From an uncultured Selenomonas sp. (GTDB lineage Bacteria; Bacillota; Negativicutes; Selenomonadales; Selenomonadaceae), in assembly GCA_937915915.1 (NCBI GenBank), contig CALGGN010000308.1, positions 1-8,214 of the forward strand: a DNA stretch of 8,214 nt, in the 5' to 3' direction. This document shows, one piece after another, positions 1 through 6,598 of this stretch; positions within the stretch are counted from its first letter, which is position 1; every line of letters begins with the position of its first letter. Under the pieces are notes generated by a model, which ran no database searches, had not been told where the DNA came from, and saw only the letters and a list, made by a program, of their open reading frames with translations. Both the position numbers and the translations under genes were made by a program.

Positions 1-112
1 GTGCCATTTTCGGCTATGCTGTGGATCTCGGTGGCAATTCCCTGTAATTTTTGCTTTAAGAGTTCTGCATCATACCCTGCTTCCAGCTCGACAGCATAGC
101 CGAAAATGGCAC
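1..112. repeat. 22-bp perfect inverted repeat at contig start (1-22 with 91-112), likely fold-back artefact
   Basis: Bases 1-22 are the exact reverse complement of 91-112, separated by 68 bases. Both arms lie inside one coding sequence, and the outer arm is exactly flush with the end of the sequence. A natural hairpin would have no reason to stop at base 1. A fold-back read or a k-mer-sized palindromic closure in a short-read assembly explains it better. Confidence 0.85.
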
Positions 113-512
113 AGCGCATCTGCGTAAGCATGTTATCTAGGAAATTCCCGCTGCGTCCGACGCTGTAGGCCAACTCTGCAGCTTCGGCAGATTTTGCGCT
201 GAGATGGATATCCTCCGGCAGAATGGTCCAGCTCCGGTCTTCATAGTTGAGCCGAATGAGCCGGTTCGCGAGCTTTTGCTTTCCTGTGCGCTCAAAGAAC
301 TGCTCGGCCTCGTCCTTGGCCATGCCCGCAAGTTTTGTGCCCGTATGCTGCACTCCCATGATGACGCGCCCGCTGTTGATGACAGAGACGGACACGAGCC
401 CTGCAATGACAGCAGAAAAGTAGACGAATGCCGTGAGGAAGAACAAGAGTTTTCCCCATGCAAAGGATTTAGGGGAATCCTCCATGGAATCAGTGGATAC
501 GGTCGTGTTCAT
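1..512 (-). CDS. VanW/YoaR-like membrane-anchored protein, N-terminal part (cut by contig edge)
   Basis: 170 codons run off the left edge. The start at 512 is chosen because an AGGAG ribosome binding site (521-525) lies 8 nt upstream and a good promoter lies further up. A short polar N-terminus is followed by one hydrophobic segment (about residues 21-45), which suggests a type II membrane anchor with the rest outside the membrane. Residues 55-75 resemble the short beta/G-M-T-x-x-E-A segment that precedes the YoaR-type putative peptidoglycan-binding domain. Residues 85-162 fit that domain, with LNYEDRSWTILPE (88-100) and AYSVGRSGNFL (115-125) as the most typical pieces. The C-terminal VanW domain expected in this family would lie beyond the edge and is not seen. 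Residues 164-170 are encoded by the inverted 22-base end and are probably not genuine. The role in these proteins is poorly known; a cell-envelope role is inference. Confidence 0.7.
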   Translation of the reverse strand, partial: MNTTVSTDSMEDSPKSFAWGKLLFFLTAFVYFSAVIAGLVSVSVINSGRVIMGVQHTGTKLAGMAKDEAEQFFERTGKQKLANRLIRLNYEDRSWTILPEDIHLSAKSAEAAELAYSVGRSGNFLDNMLTQMRCAIFGYAVELEAGYDAELLKQKLQGIATEIHSIAENG

Positions 513-546
513 GTGATATTCTCCTGACAATGGATTTTTTATTTCC

Positions 547-575
547 ATTATAGCGGTTCGCTCTTGCAGTGGCAA
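547..575 (-). promoter_or_regulatory. sigma-70 promoter for the VanW-like gene
   Basis: Read on the minus strand, the -35 is TTGCCA (570-575), the spacer is 17 nt, and the -10 is a perfect TATAAT (547-552). The -10 ends 34 nt before the ATG at 512, leaving a short leader with an AGGAG ribosome binding site. This makes the gene a separate transcription unit from the met operon upstream. Confidence 0.75.
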
Positions 576-633
576 TGAGAAAAACATCCAATCTTGCTGT
601 CCATAAAATGATTTCGGATCCCTTCGGGAGGAT

Positions 634-676
634 GAAAAACGGGTACCCGGCCGGAAAGCATGGATACCCGTTTTTC
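634..676 (-). terminator. hairpin terminator after metQ
   Basis: Bases 634-645 pair with 665-676 in a 12-bp stem (GAAAAACGGGTA with TACCCGTTTTTC) around a 19-nt loop. On the minus strand the stem's 3' arm ends in a run of five T. It starts 21 bases past the metQ stop, so it probably ends the metNIQ transcript before the VanW-like gene. The T run lies inside the stem, so the A/T symmetry would let it work in either direction. Confidence 0.65.
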
Positions 677-697
677 TCATTCTTATATTGTAAGTTT

Positions 698-1534
698 TTA
701 GAACGCAGCGACGATGGCGCCTTTGTACTTGTCCTCGATGAACTTCTTCACCTTTTCGGATTTCAGTGCCTTCAGGAGCGCTTGGATCTCAGGGCGGTTC
801 TCGTCACCCTCGCGGACTGCCACGATATTTACATAGGGAGATGTCTTGTCCTCCATGAACAGTGCGTCCTTGGTAGGAACGAGATTGATTTGCATTGCGA
901 AATTGGTATTGATGACGGCTGCATCTACATCCTCCAGAGTGCGCGGAACCTGAGCGGCCTCGACTTCCTGGAACTTGAGATGCTTCGGATTTTCGACGAC
1001 ATCCTGTACCGTTGCCTTCTCGCCCACACCGGCTTTGAGCTTCAGCAGGCCTGCTTTTTCAAGGAGCAGCAGGGAACGCCCGCCATTGGTCGGATCGTTC
1101 GGGATGGCAATGGAAGCGCCATCAGCCAGTTCCTTCAAGTCCTTGATATTTTTGGAATAGATGCCCATCGGCTCGATATGAATGCCGCCTGCATTCTTGA
1201 GCTTCACTTCCTTGTGCTCCTCGGTGAAGTTCAAGAGATACGGCTCATGCTGGAAGAAATTCGCATCCAGCTCCTTGTCGTTGAGGGCAAGGTTCGGCTG
1301 CACATAGTCGCTGAATTCCACGATGTCCAGCTTGATGCCTTCCTTTTCCAGCTCCGGCTTGATCTGCTCCAGAATTTCCGCATGGGGAACCGGCGTTGCG
1401 CCGATTTTCAGCGTTTTCACACCGGATGATGTTGCGGCGGCAGAGCCGGAAGATGCCTGCTGGCTTCCGCCGCATCCCGCAAGGGCCACGAGAGCGAACG
1501 CAAGGGAGGCGATGATTGCAAACAGTTTTTTCAT
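698..1534 (-). CDS. metQ: methionine-binding lipoprotein MetQ (NlpA family)
   Basis: 278 residues, the usual length for MetQ. It is the substrate-binding lipoprotein of the MetNIQ importer, capturing L- or D-methionine outside the membrane and passing it to MetI. The N-terminus is a lipoprotein signal: KK at 2-3, a hydrophobic core 4-19, and a lipobox LAGC with Cys21 as the lipidated residue. A Ser/Ala-rich linker (22-38) follows. The mature domain shows typical NlpA/MetQ stretches: IGATPVPHAEILE (about 43-55), DYVQPNLAL (76-84), FFQHEPYL and the IPNDPTNGGR segment. The start at 1534 has AAGGAGGA about 8 nt upstream. It lies 65 nt after metI as the last gene of metN-metI-metQ. Members of this family can also bind other small amino acids or peptides, but the complete MetNI pair beside it favours methionine. 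Confidence 0.93.
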   Translation of the reverse strand: MKKLFAIIASLAFALVALAGCGGSQQASSGSAAATSSGVKTLKIGATPVPHAEILEQIKPELEKEGIKLDIVEFSDYVQPNLALNDKELDANFFQHEPYLLNFTEEHKEVKLKNAGGIHIEPMGIYSKNIKDLKELADGASIAIPNDPTNGGRSLLLLEKAGLLKLKAGVGEKATVQDVVENPKHLKFQEVEAAQVPRTLEDVDAAVINTNFAMQINLVPTKDALFMEDKTSPYVNIVAVREGDENRPEIQALLKALKSEKVKKFIEDKYKGAIVAAF

Positions 1535-1557
1535 AAGGGTTTCCTCCTTTGAGATAG

Positions 1558-1587
1558 GGGACTGACCATATTTGTCTTGTCAGTTCC
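1558..1587 (-). promoter_or_regulatory. intercistronic hairpin between metI and metQ
   Basis: Bases 1558-1566 pair with 1579-1587 in a 9-bp stem with one mismatch and a 12-nt loop. No T run follows on the minus strand, so it does not look like a terminator. It sits 24 nt upstream of metQ and could act as an mRNA stabiliser that allows the binding protein to be made in excess over the membrane parts, as is common in ABC importer operons. That role is inference. Confidence 0.4.
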
Positions 1588-1599
1588 TAGGGGTGAAAT

Positions 1600-2253
1600 T
1601 TATTTCTTGTTCAGCCGTTTTGCAAGCGTATTGCCCGCAAATTGTACCAGCTGCACGAGAACGATGAGGATGATGACTGTGGCGATCATGACATCTGGGC
1701 GGAACCTTTGGTAGCCGTAGCGGATGGCAAGATCACCAAGCCCGCCGCCCCCGATGGCGCCTGCCATGGCGGATTCGCCGACAAGCGCGATGATGACAGT
1801 CGTGAGCTGCGCCGTGATGCTCGGCATGGATTCCGGCAGCAGCACTCTCCATATGATTTGCATGGGAGTCGCGCCCATGGAAAGGGCGGCCTCCACAATG
1901 CCGTAGGGGACTTCTTTGAGCGAGGTCTCCACCTGTCTTCCGATGAAGGGAATCGAGGCGATGACCAGCGGCACCATGGCAGCCGTTGTGCCGATCGCGC
2001 TCCCCACAATGAGGCGCGTCAGCGGAATGATGGCCACCATGAGGATGATGAAGGGAATGGATCGGATGGCATTCACGATGGAGCCGATGATGCGGTTCAG
2101 CGTGAGATTTTCCAGGATCTGCCCCTTGCTTGTGGTGTGCAGCAGCACGCCGAGGGGGATGCCGAACACCGTGGCGATTGCCATGGAGACAACGACCATG
2201 TAAACGGTTTCACCGAGAGCTTTCGTCAGCAATGGAATCATGTCGCCTGACAT
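1600..2253 (-). CDS. metI: methionine ABC transporter permease MetI
   Basis: 217 residues, the normal size for MetI. It is the membrane subunit that forms the methionine channel as a homodimer and couples to MetN. About five hydrophobic segments are visible (near 15-37, 57-79, 84-105, 148-168 and 188-207). The EAA loop that docks with the ATPase is EAALSMGATPMQIIWRVLLP (121-140). The GGGGLGDLAIRYGYQRF stretch (168-184) is typical of the family. The start at 2253 is chosen because GGAGGTGAT lies about 9 nt upstream; an internal ATG at 2241 has no comparable site. The start lies inside the end of metN, giving a 44-nt overlap in a different frame, longer than the usual few bases and suggestive of tight translational coupling. 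Confidence 0.93.
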   Translation of the reverse strand: MSGDMIPLLTKALGETVYMVVVSMAIATVFGIPLGVLLHTTSKGQILENLTLNRIIGSIVNAIRSIPFIILMVAIIPLTRLIVGSAIGTTAAMVPLVIASIPFIGRQVETSLKEVPYGIVEAALSMGATPMQIIWRVLLPESMPSITAQLTTVIIALVGESAMAGAIGGGGLGDLAIRYGYQRFRPDVMIATVIILIVLVQLVQFAGNTLAKRLNKK

Positions 2254-3283
2254 AGCCGATCACCTCCACTCTTACATCTTCCTTGGAGAGGAAATCCAAA
2301 GCATCCCGAATGTCCTCCTGCGCACCGGTCAGTCCGATGATCATGCGGCCAAAGGGCGTAGACTTGATGCGGTCCAGATTGCCGAAGAGCATTGTGACTT
2401 CGACTTTCGGTACAGCGCGTACCATATTCGCAATGACGGGATTGTCCGCCGTGGTTCCGATAAAGATGAGACGCAGCAGCAGGAAACTGCCCTCGGTCGG
2501 GGTCTCGGATATCGGCTGACCTCGGAAAGCTGTCGGCAAATCGTTGGACAGCAGGACGCTGATGAATTCCTTTGTGATGGGCTTTTGCGGATTTGTGAAA
2601 ATTTCCAGCACACTGCCCTGCTCGGTAATCACGCCGTGCTCGATCACCGCGACCTTGTCGCAGATGTCCTTGATGACCTGCATCTCATGGGTGATGACCA
2701 CGACCGTCAAGGCGAGTTTTTGGTTGATATCCTTGATCAGCTCCAATATGGATTTCGTGGTCTGCGGGTCCAGTGCGCTGGTCGCCTCGTCGCAAAGCAG
2801 CACCTTCGGGTCGCTGGCAAGCGCCCTTGCGATGCCGACACGCTGTTTCTGCCCGCCCGAAAGCTGGGAGGGGTACTGCTCCCGTTTGTCGGAAAGCCCT
2901 ACCAAGTCCAGAAGAGGTTCTACCTTCTGTTGGATCTCCTCAGGGGATACCCCCGAAAGCCGCAAGGGAAACGCGACATTGTCATAGACTGTGGCGGAGG
3001 ACAGCAGGTTGAAGTGCTGAAAAATCATGCCGATGTCCTTGCGCGCCGCACGCAGTTCGCTTTCGCTCAGTGCCGTCATGTCCTTCCCGTCCACAAGCAC
3101 CGTCCCAGTCGTGGGGCGTTCCAAGAGGTTGATGCAGCGAACCAGTGTGGACTTGCCCGCGCCGCTGAGCCCAATGATGCCATAGATCTCGCCGCGCTCG
3201 ATCGTCAAGTCGATGCCCTTGAGCGCCTGAACAGGCCCCGAAGGGCTGTCATAGGTCTTGGTGATATGAGAAAGCTTTATCAT
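2210..3283 (-). CDS. metN: methionine ABC transporter ATP-binding protein MetN
   Basis: 357 residues. It is the cytoplasmic ATPase of the MetNIQ importer. The ABC domain shows Walker A GLSGAGKST (38-46), Q-loop Gln89, signature LSGGQ (141-145), Walker B VLLCDE (161-166), D-loop SALD (169-172) and switch His199. Residues about 266-346 form the C-terminal NIL (ACT-like) domain, which in known MetN proteins binds methionine and shuts down transport when the amino acid is plentiful inside. Its presence separates MetN from generic amino-acid ABC ATPases. The start at 3283 (MIKLSHITKTY) is preferred over an ATG 24 bases further up because AAGGAGGA lies 8 nt before it. It is the first gene of the operon and overlaps metI by 44 nt. 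Confidence 0.95.
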   Translation of the reverse strand: MIKLSHITKTYDSPSGPVQALKGIDLTIERGEIYGIIGLSGAGKSTLVRCINLLERPTTGTVLVDGKDMTALSESELRAARKDIGMIFQHFNLLSSATVYDNVAFPLRLSGVSPEEIQQKVEPLLDLVGLSDKREQYPSQLSGGQKQRVGIARALASDPKVLLCDEATSALDPQTTKSILELIKDINQKLALTVVVITHEMQVIKDICDKVAVIEHGVITEQGSVLEIFTNPQKPITKEFISVLLSNDLPTAFRGQPISETPTEGSFLLLRLIFIGTTADNPVIANMVRAVPKVEVTMLFGNLDRIKSTPFGRMIIGLTGAQEDIRDALDFLSKEDVRVEVIGYVRRHDSIADESSR

Positions 3284-3325
3284 CCGCTTTCTCCTCCTTA
3301 AAATCATAGTTCACAGATATGTTTT

Positions 3326-3354
3326 ATAATATCATATCAGATACCTTTTGTCAA
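3326..3354 (-). promoter_or_regulatory. sigma-70 promoter of metNIQ
   Basis: On the minus strand a perfect -35 TTGACA (3349-3354) is followed by a 17-nt spacer and TATTAT (3326-3331). The leader to the metN start is only about 40 nt, too short for an S-box (SAM) riboswitch or T-box, so methionine control must come from a DNA-binding regulator or from the NIL domain. A broken inverted repeat, GATATG (3316-3321) and CATATC (3333-3338), brackets the -10 and might be an operator; this is weak. Confidence 0.65.
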
Positions 3355-3397
3355 CACACGCTTCCTATTGTACCTTTTTTAGAGGAGAGATTCAACT

Positions 3398-3577
3398 GTA
3401 TATTTTGCCATAGGCGAAATTTGAACGCCTGCGTTATGTCAGGACGAGCCTGACGAAACGCCGTAAAGTATATTTTGCCTATGGCAAAATCTGAACGCTT
3501 GCGTTATGTCAGGACGAGCCTGACGAAACGCTGTAAAGTATATTTTGCCTATGGCAAAATTTGAACGCCTGCGTTAT
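3398..3577. repeat. 70-bp tandem repeat with nested palindromes, 2 full and 1 partial copies
   Basis: Copy 1 is 3398-3467, copy 2 is 3468-3537, and copy 3 is 3538-3577 (first 40 bases only). Each begins GTATATTTTGCC. Each unit contains a short palindrome (ATTTTGCC TAT GGCAAAAT in copies 2 and 3) and, in full copies, a larger hairpin. In copy 1 the larger hairpin pairs GCGTT (3431-3435) with AACGC (3457-3461) and GTCAGG (3438-3443) with CCTGAC (3449-3454). Copies 1 and 2 differ by about eight bases. This looks like a REP/BIME-type intergenic repeat family. No ORF is present. Confidence 0.85.
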
Positions 3578-3580
3578 AAT
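3551..3580 (+). promoter_or_regulatory. possible promoter for the 104-residue protein gene
   Basis: A perfect TATAAT (3575-3580) lies exactly where the third repeat copy breaks off, where the other copies read TATGTC. The best -35 is ATGGCA (3551-3556, 18-nt spacer), a 4 of 6 match. The leader to the gene would be about 120 nt and contains two hairpins. The match is modest and the call is tentative. Confidence 0.35.
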
Positions 3581-3591
3581 GAACTTACTGG

Positions 3592-3669
3592 ACACCTACG
3601 GTGTTTGCACGTCCTTACACGAAATCTAAGCTCCCACTGCGCCTATCGGCTTGTGCTCGCTAAGATTTC
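3592..3669. repeat. pair of hairpin-forming inverted repeats following the tandem repeat
   Basis: ACACC (3592-3596) pairs with GGTGT (3600-3604) across a 3-nt loop. Further on, GAAATCT (3621-3627) pairs with AGATTTC (3663-3669), and the pairing continues imperfectly inward (AGC with GCT, CAC with GTG). Together with the tandem copies this makes 3398-3669 one block of structured, non-coding DNA. The rest of the gene-free stretch 3284-3705 holds only the metN promoter and the ribosome binding site of the next gene. Confidence 0.55.
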
Positions 3670-3705
3670 ATAGCAAAACTACGAAGCGAAAAGGGGAGAT
3701 GGAGA

Positions 3706-4020
3706 ATGAGCGTGACATACAGTGTGGCAATCAGCTATCAGAATGATTTGGGATATATCGAGTATGACGGTGAGGCGAAGAAGGCGACGGTCGTGCTTGC
3801 GAATGAGGAAGGAAAGCGCCTCACGGAGGATTATCTTGCGAAGGTGCATGAGATTGCGGTGCCGCATGAGACTTTGATGGATTTTACGGAAGAGACCGTG
3901 GACCCGCAGGCGGATGAGGAGAGCCTGAAGCTCGCGCTTACGCGGCTTTGGAACGCGACGCAGGTGCATGTGGACTGGAGCCGCCCTGTGGATTATGTGA
4001 AGGCGCATCCGCATTATTGA
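3706..4020 (+). CDS. conserved-looking small protein of unknown function (104 residues)
   Basis: I do not recognise a family. The start at 3706 has a purine-rich AAGGGGAG site 7 nt upstream. The protein is soluble and acidic, with no signal peptide, no membrane segment and no cysteines. The N-terminal third (residues 3-33) alternates hydrophobic and polar residues (TYSVAISY, GYIEY, KATVVLA), suggesting a small beta sheet. The second half (39-85) looks helical, with a DFTEETVDPQADEESLK acidic stretch and an LALTRLWNATQVHVDW segment. The C-terminus is His-rich (AHPHY). Codon use resembles that of the neighbours, so it is probably expressed. It stands alone on the plus strand between the repeat block and a terminator shared with the convergent kor operon, so its context suggests no function. 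Confidence 0.7.
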   Translation: MSVTYSVAISYQNDLGYIEYDGEAKKATVVLANEEGKRLTEDYLAKVHEIAVPHETLMDFTEETVDPQADEESLKLALTRLWNATQVHVDWSRPVDYVKAHPHY

Positions 4021-4042
4021 GGATTTGTTCAGAAATAAATTT

Positions 4043-4084
4043 AGGAAGGGCAGTCTATGCACGAGTGCACGGACTGCCCTTCCT
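4043..4084. terminator. bidirectional terminator between the small-protein gene and the kor operon
   Basis: AGGAAGGGCAGTC (4043-4055) pairs perfectly with GACTGCCCTTCCT (4072-4084), a 13-bp stem. The loop can itself fold (TGCAC 4058-4062 with GTGCA 4065-4069). It starts 22 bases after the small gene's stop and 11 bases beyond the korC stop on the other strand. A/T-rich DNA on its left gives a T-rich tract for minus-strand transcripts. It is well placed to end both convergent units. Confidence 0.8.
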
Positions 4085-4095
4085 TTGTATCCGGT

Positions 4096-4626
4096 TCAGT
4101 TTTCCTGTACAGCATCCCAGCCGACCTGCAGAGCCTTCATGTTCTGCTCTATGGTATGGGGAGGGACGCGGTGGGAAACGGAGACCCTGATGGTCTCGAA
4201 GTCTACGATTTTCGTGATATGCGCAAGCGCTCCCAGCGCCACGATGTTCGCGAACAGGCTTTTTCCTACCTGCTCCACGGCAAGCTTGGTGATGGGAATG
4301 CGGATGACCTTCGGGAAATCCGGAACCTCCGGCACAAGGTCGGAATCCAGCACCAGCGTGCCGTCCGGGGACAAATCCGCATAGTATTTGTCTGCGGCTT
4401 TCTGCGTCATGGCAAGCACGAGATCCGGCTGCTTGACATGGGGGTGGAAAATAGGGCCGTCATCGATGATGACTTCGGATTTCGATGCGCCGCCGCGCGC
4501 CTCCGGTCCATAGGACTGTGACTGCACGGCCTCCTTGCCTTCGGCGACCGCTGCCTCTGCGAGGATGATGGCGGCGGTGATCACGCCCTGCCCGCCGGAG
4601 CCGGATAATCTAAGCTGTCTTCTCAT
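4096..4626 (-). CDS. korC: 2-oxoacid:ferredoxin oxidoreductase gamma subunit (KorC)
   Basis: 176 residues, the usual size for a free-standing gamma subunit. It is the small subunit of the CoA-dependent 2-oxoacid:ferredoxin oxidoreductase, and its domain is thought to help bind CoA. The N-terminus carries the hallmark GSGGQGV loop (9-15), followed by QSQSYGPEARGGASKSEVIID (about 36-56), both strongly typical of the gamma family. The rest, including DLVLAMTQKAADKY and the NIVALGAL stretch, also fits. The start at 4626 overlaps the korB stop as ATGA, with GGAGGT upstream, so it is translationally coupled and is the last gene of korDABC. Confidence 0.92.
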   Translation of the reverse strand: MRRQLRLSGSGGQGVITAAIILAEAAVAEGKEAVQSQSYGPEARGGASKSEVIIDDGPIFHPHVKQPDLVLAMTQKAADKYYADLSPDGTLVLDSDLVPEVPDFPKVIRIPITKLAVEQVGKSLFANIVALGALAHITKIVDFETIRVSVSHRVPPHTIEQNMKALQVGWDAVQEN

Positions 4627-5450
4627 TTGCCTGCACCTCCCGCGCGCTCGATGACCTGATCGTAGGCCGTGTCATAGTCGGCGGCCTCCGCTTTGTAAAA
4701 GAGCCCGATGGGGAACTTTTCGCCGTCCTTTTTTTCGTCCGGCAGTTTGTCCCAGGCATTCTTCATCACGGCATTGTCCCGCATCCATGCCATCATCTCG
4801 GCAGGTGAGCCCATTTTGTTCTTGCGGCCGTAAGCCGTGGGGCACTGCACCAGCGCTTCGATAAAGGAGAAGCCCTGATTGTCGAGGCCGTCCGCGATCA
4901 TATTGGTGAGATGTGCCACATGGAATGCCGTGGAGCGTGCCACATAGGTTGCGCCCGCGGCCGCTGCGAGATGGCAGGCATCAAAGGGACGGTCCACGGA
5001 GCCGTAGGGTGCTGTGGTTGCCTTCTTGCCGAGGGGCGTCATGGGGGATGCCTGTCCCCCCGTCATGCCGTAGATATTGTTGTTGAACAGGACCACGGTG
5101 AGGTCGATATTCCTGCGGCAGCCATGGATGAAGTGGTTGCCTCCGATGGCCGTGCAGTCACCGTCGCCCGTGATGACGATGACATGCAGCTCCGGATTGG
5201 CGAGCTTGATACCTGTTGCGAACGGGATGGCGCGCCCGTGCGCTGTGTGCAGCGTATCGAAGTCCATGTAGCCCGAAGCGCGGGAGGAGCAGCCGATGCC
5301 CGATACAATGACGGTATTGTCCTGATTCAGGTGGGGCTTTTTCTCGATGGCCTGCACAATGGCTTTCATGGCAATGCCGTTTCCGCAGCCGGGGCACCAA
5401 AGGTGGGGCAGGCGGTTCTGGCGAAAATATTTTTCATAGCTTCTTTCCAT
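4623..5450 (-). CDS. korB: 2-oxoacid:ferredoxin oxidoreductase beta subunit (KorB)
   Basis: 275 residues. This subunit binds thiamine pyrophosphate and a [4Fe-4S] cluster and performs the decarboxylation and electron-transfer chemistry. The TPP/Mg motif runs from GDGD (95-98) to NNN (123-125), followed by IYGMTGGQASPMT (126-138). Four cysteines sit where beta subunits of this family hold their cluster: Cys19 and Cys22 in CPGCG, Cys54 in GIGCSSR and Cys203 in VQCPTAYGR. The start at 5450 shares one base with the korA stop (TAATG), with AAGGAGGG 8 nt upstream. Substrate preference cannot be proven from sequence; 2-oxoglutarate is favoured by the four-gene layout and the alpha subunit motif. Confidence 0.93.
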   Translation of the reverse strand: MERSYEKYFRQNRLPHLWCPGCGNGIAMKAIVQAIEKKPHLNQDNTVIVSGIGCSSRASGYMDFDTLHTAHGRAIPFATGIKLANPELHVIVITGDGDCTAIGGNHFIHGCRRNIDLTVVLFNNNIYGMTGGQASPMTPLGKKATTAPYGSVDRPFDACHLAAAAGATYVARSTAFHVAHLTNMIADGLDNQGFSFIEALVQCPTAYGRKNKMGSPAEMMAWMRDNAVMKNAWDKLPDEKKDGEKFPIGLFYKAEAADYDTAYDQVIERAGGAGK

Positions 5451-6598
5451 TATGCGTTCCCTCCTTGGATGAGCTGATCGATCCCGGCCTCGATTTCCTT
5501 CGGTTCAAAGATCTGCATATTGTACTTCGCGCAGAGTTCCACCGGACACTGACCTGCAGCGGCGCGCGCGACTTCTCCCACGATCTGTCCATAGTTGAGC
5601 TCGGCCACGAGGATGCCCTTGACCTTTGCGGCGAGCGCATGGATCGCCTTGTCCGCGAAGGGCCAGATGGTGATGAGGCGCAGGAGCCCGACCTTCTGCC
5701 CCTTGGCGCGCGCGTTCTTGACCGCTTCGTAGGCCGTGCGCGCTGTGCCGCCGAAGGCGACGACCGCATATTCCGCATCGTCCATGAAGGATGCTTCCAC
5801 ATGAATGATTTCGTCCTCTGCTATCTCGATTTTTTTGTGCAGTCGACGGATGGCTTCCTCCGTGACTTTCGGGCTGCCTACCGGGAAGCCCGTTTCGTCA
5901 TGGATGAGACCCGATACATGGATATGATAGCCTTCGCCGAAGTTCGCTGTGTTCGGCACAAGGTCCTTGTCCGGACGGTATGGCTCATAGCCCTCTGCGC
6001 GGCTGCAGCCTGGCTTGCGCCGCGGATAGACTTCGATTTCGTTTTCTTCGGGCAGTTCCACTTTTTCGCGCAGATGCCCGACGATTTCATCCATGAGCAG
6101 GATGACAGGGGTGCGGAAACGTTCCGAGTAGTTGACGCATTTGACGGTAAGGTCGAATGCCTCGCGGACGCTCCACGGGGAGAGCGCGATCATCGGATGG
6201 TCGCCGTGCGTGCCCCAGCGCGCCTGCATGACATCTCCCTGCGAGGGCGCGGTAGGCTGTCCCGTAGAGGGGCCGACGCGCTGCACATTGACGATGACCA
6301 CGGGGATCTCGGCCGCTGCGGCGTAGCCGATCAGCTCCTGCTTCAGGCTGATGCCCGGTCCGGAGGAGGCGGTCAGGGATTTTTTTCCTGCGAGGGAGGC
6401 GCCGAGCACCACGCCCATGCTCGCGATCTCGTCTTCCATCTGTATGAATTTGCCGCCGACCGTGGGAAGGAGCTTTGCCATGCCCTCCGCAATCTCGGTG
6501 GAGGGGGTGATGGGATAGCCGCCGAAAAATCGGACGCCCGCCGCAAGAGCGCCCTCTGCCACGGCCTCATTGCCCTGCATCAATCTTGCTTTTTTCAT
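5450..6598 (-). CDS. korA: 2-oxoacid:ferredoxin oxidoreductase alpha subunit (KorA)
   Basis: 382 residues. This catalytic subunit completes the TPP active site with KorB. Near the N-terminus, GNEAVAEGAL (9-18) is followed by GGYPITPSTE (26-35), the conserved loop that recognises the 2-oxoacid. PSTE here fits 2-oxoglutarate-type enzymes better than the PQNE common in branched-chain (Vor) enzymes; this is a family-level inference. SSGPGISLKQE (78-88) and GPSTGQPTAPSQGD (109-122) are further typical segments. Residues about 275-375 form the C-terminal transketolase-like domain (FGGTARTA, VGLLRLITIWPF, VAELNYGQIVGEV). The start at 6598 overlaps the korD stop as ATGA and has only a weak GGTGG site, so translation probably depends on coupling to korD. 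An ATG 75 bases upstream lies inside korD and would add unrelated sequence. Confidence 0.93.
   Translation of the reverse strand: MKKARLMQGNEAVAEGALAAGVRFFGGYPITPSTEIAEGMAKLLPTVGGKFIQMEDEIASMGVVLGASLAGKKSLTASSGPGISLKQELIGYAAAAEIPVVIVNVQRVGPSTGQPTAPSQGDVMQARWGTHGDHPMIALSPWSVREAFDLTVKCVNYSERFRTPVILLMDEIVGHLREKVELPEENEIEVYPRRKPGCSRAEGYEPYRPDKDLVPNTANFGEGYHIHVSGLIHDETGFPVGSPKVTEEAIRRLHKKIEIAEDEIIHVEASFMDDAEYAVVAFGGTARTAYEAVKNARAKGQKVGLLRLITIWPFADKAIHALAAKVKGILVAELNYGQIVGEVARAAAGQCPVELCAKYNMQIFEPKEIEAGIDQLIQGGNA

Noticed and set aside
569..1429. 286-codon plus-strand open frame opposite metQ
   Set aside because: It is the antisense shadow of metQ, with no ribosome binding site and no recognisable protein; metQ on the minus strand is clear.
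2240..3301. 353-codon plus-strand open frame opposite metN
   Set aside because: It is an antisense shadow produced by codon bias in metN; the protein is of odd composition and without motifs.
3398..3577. CRISPR array
   Set aside because: The copies are directly adjacent 70-bp units with no unique spacers between them, and no cas genes are present.
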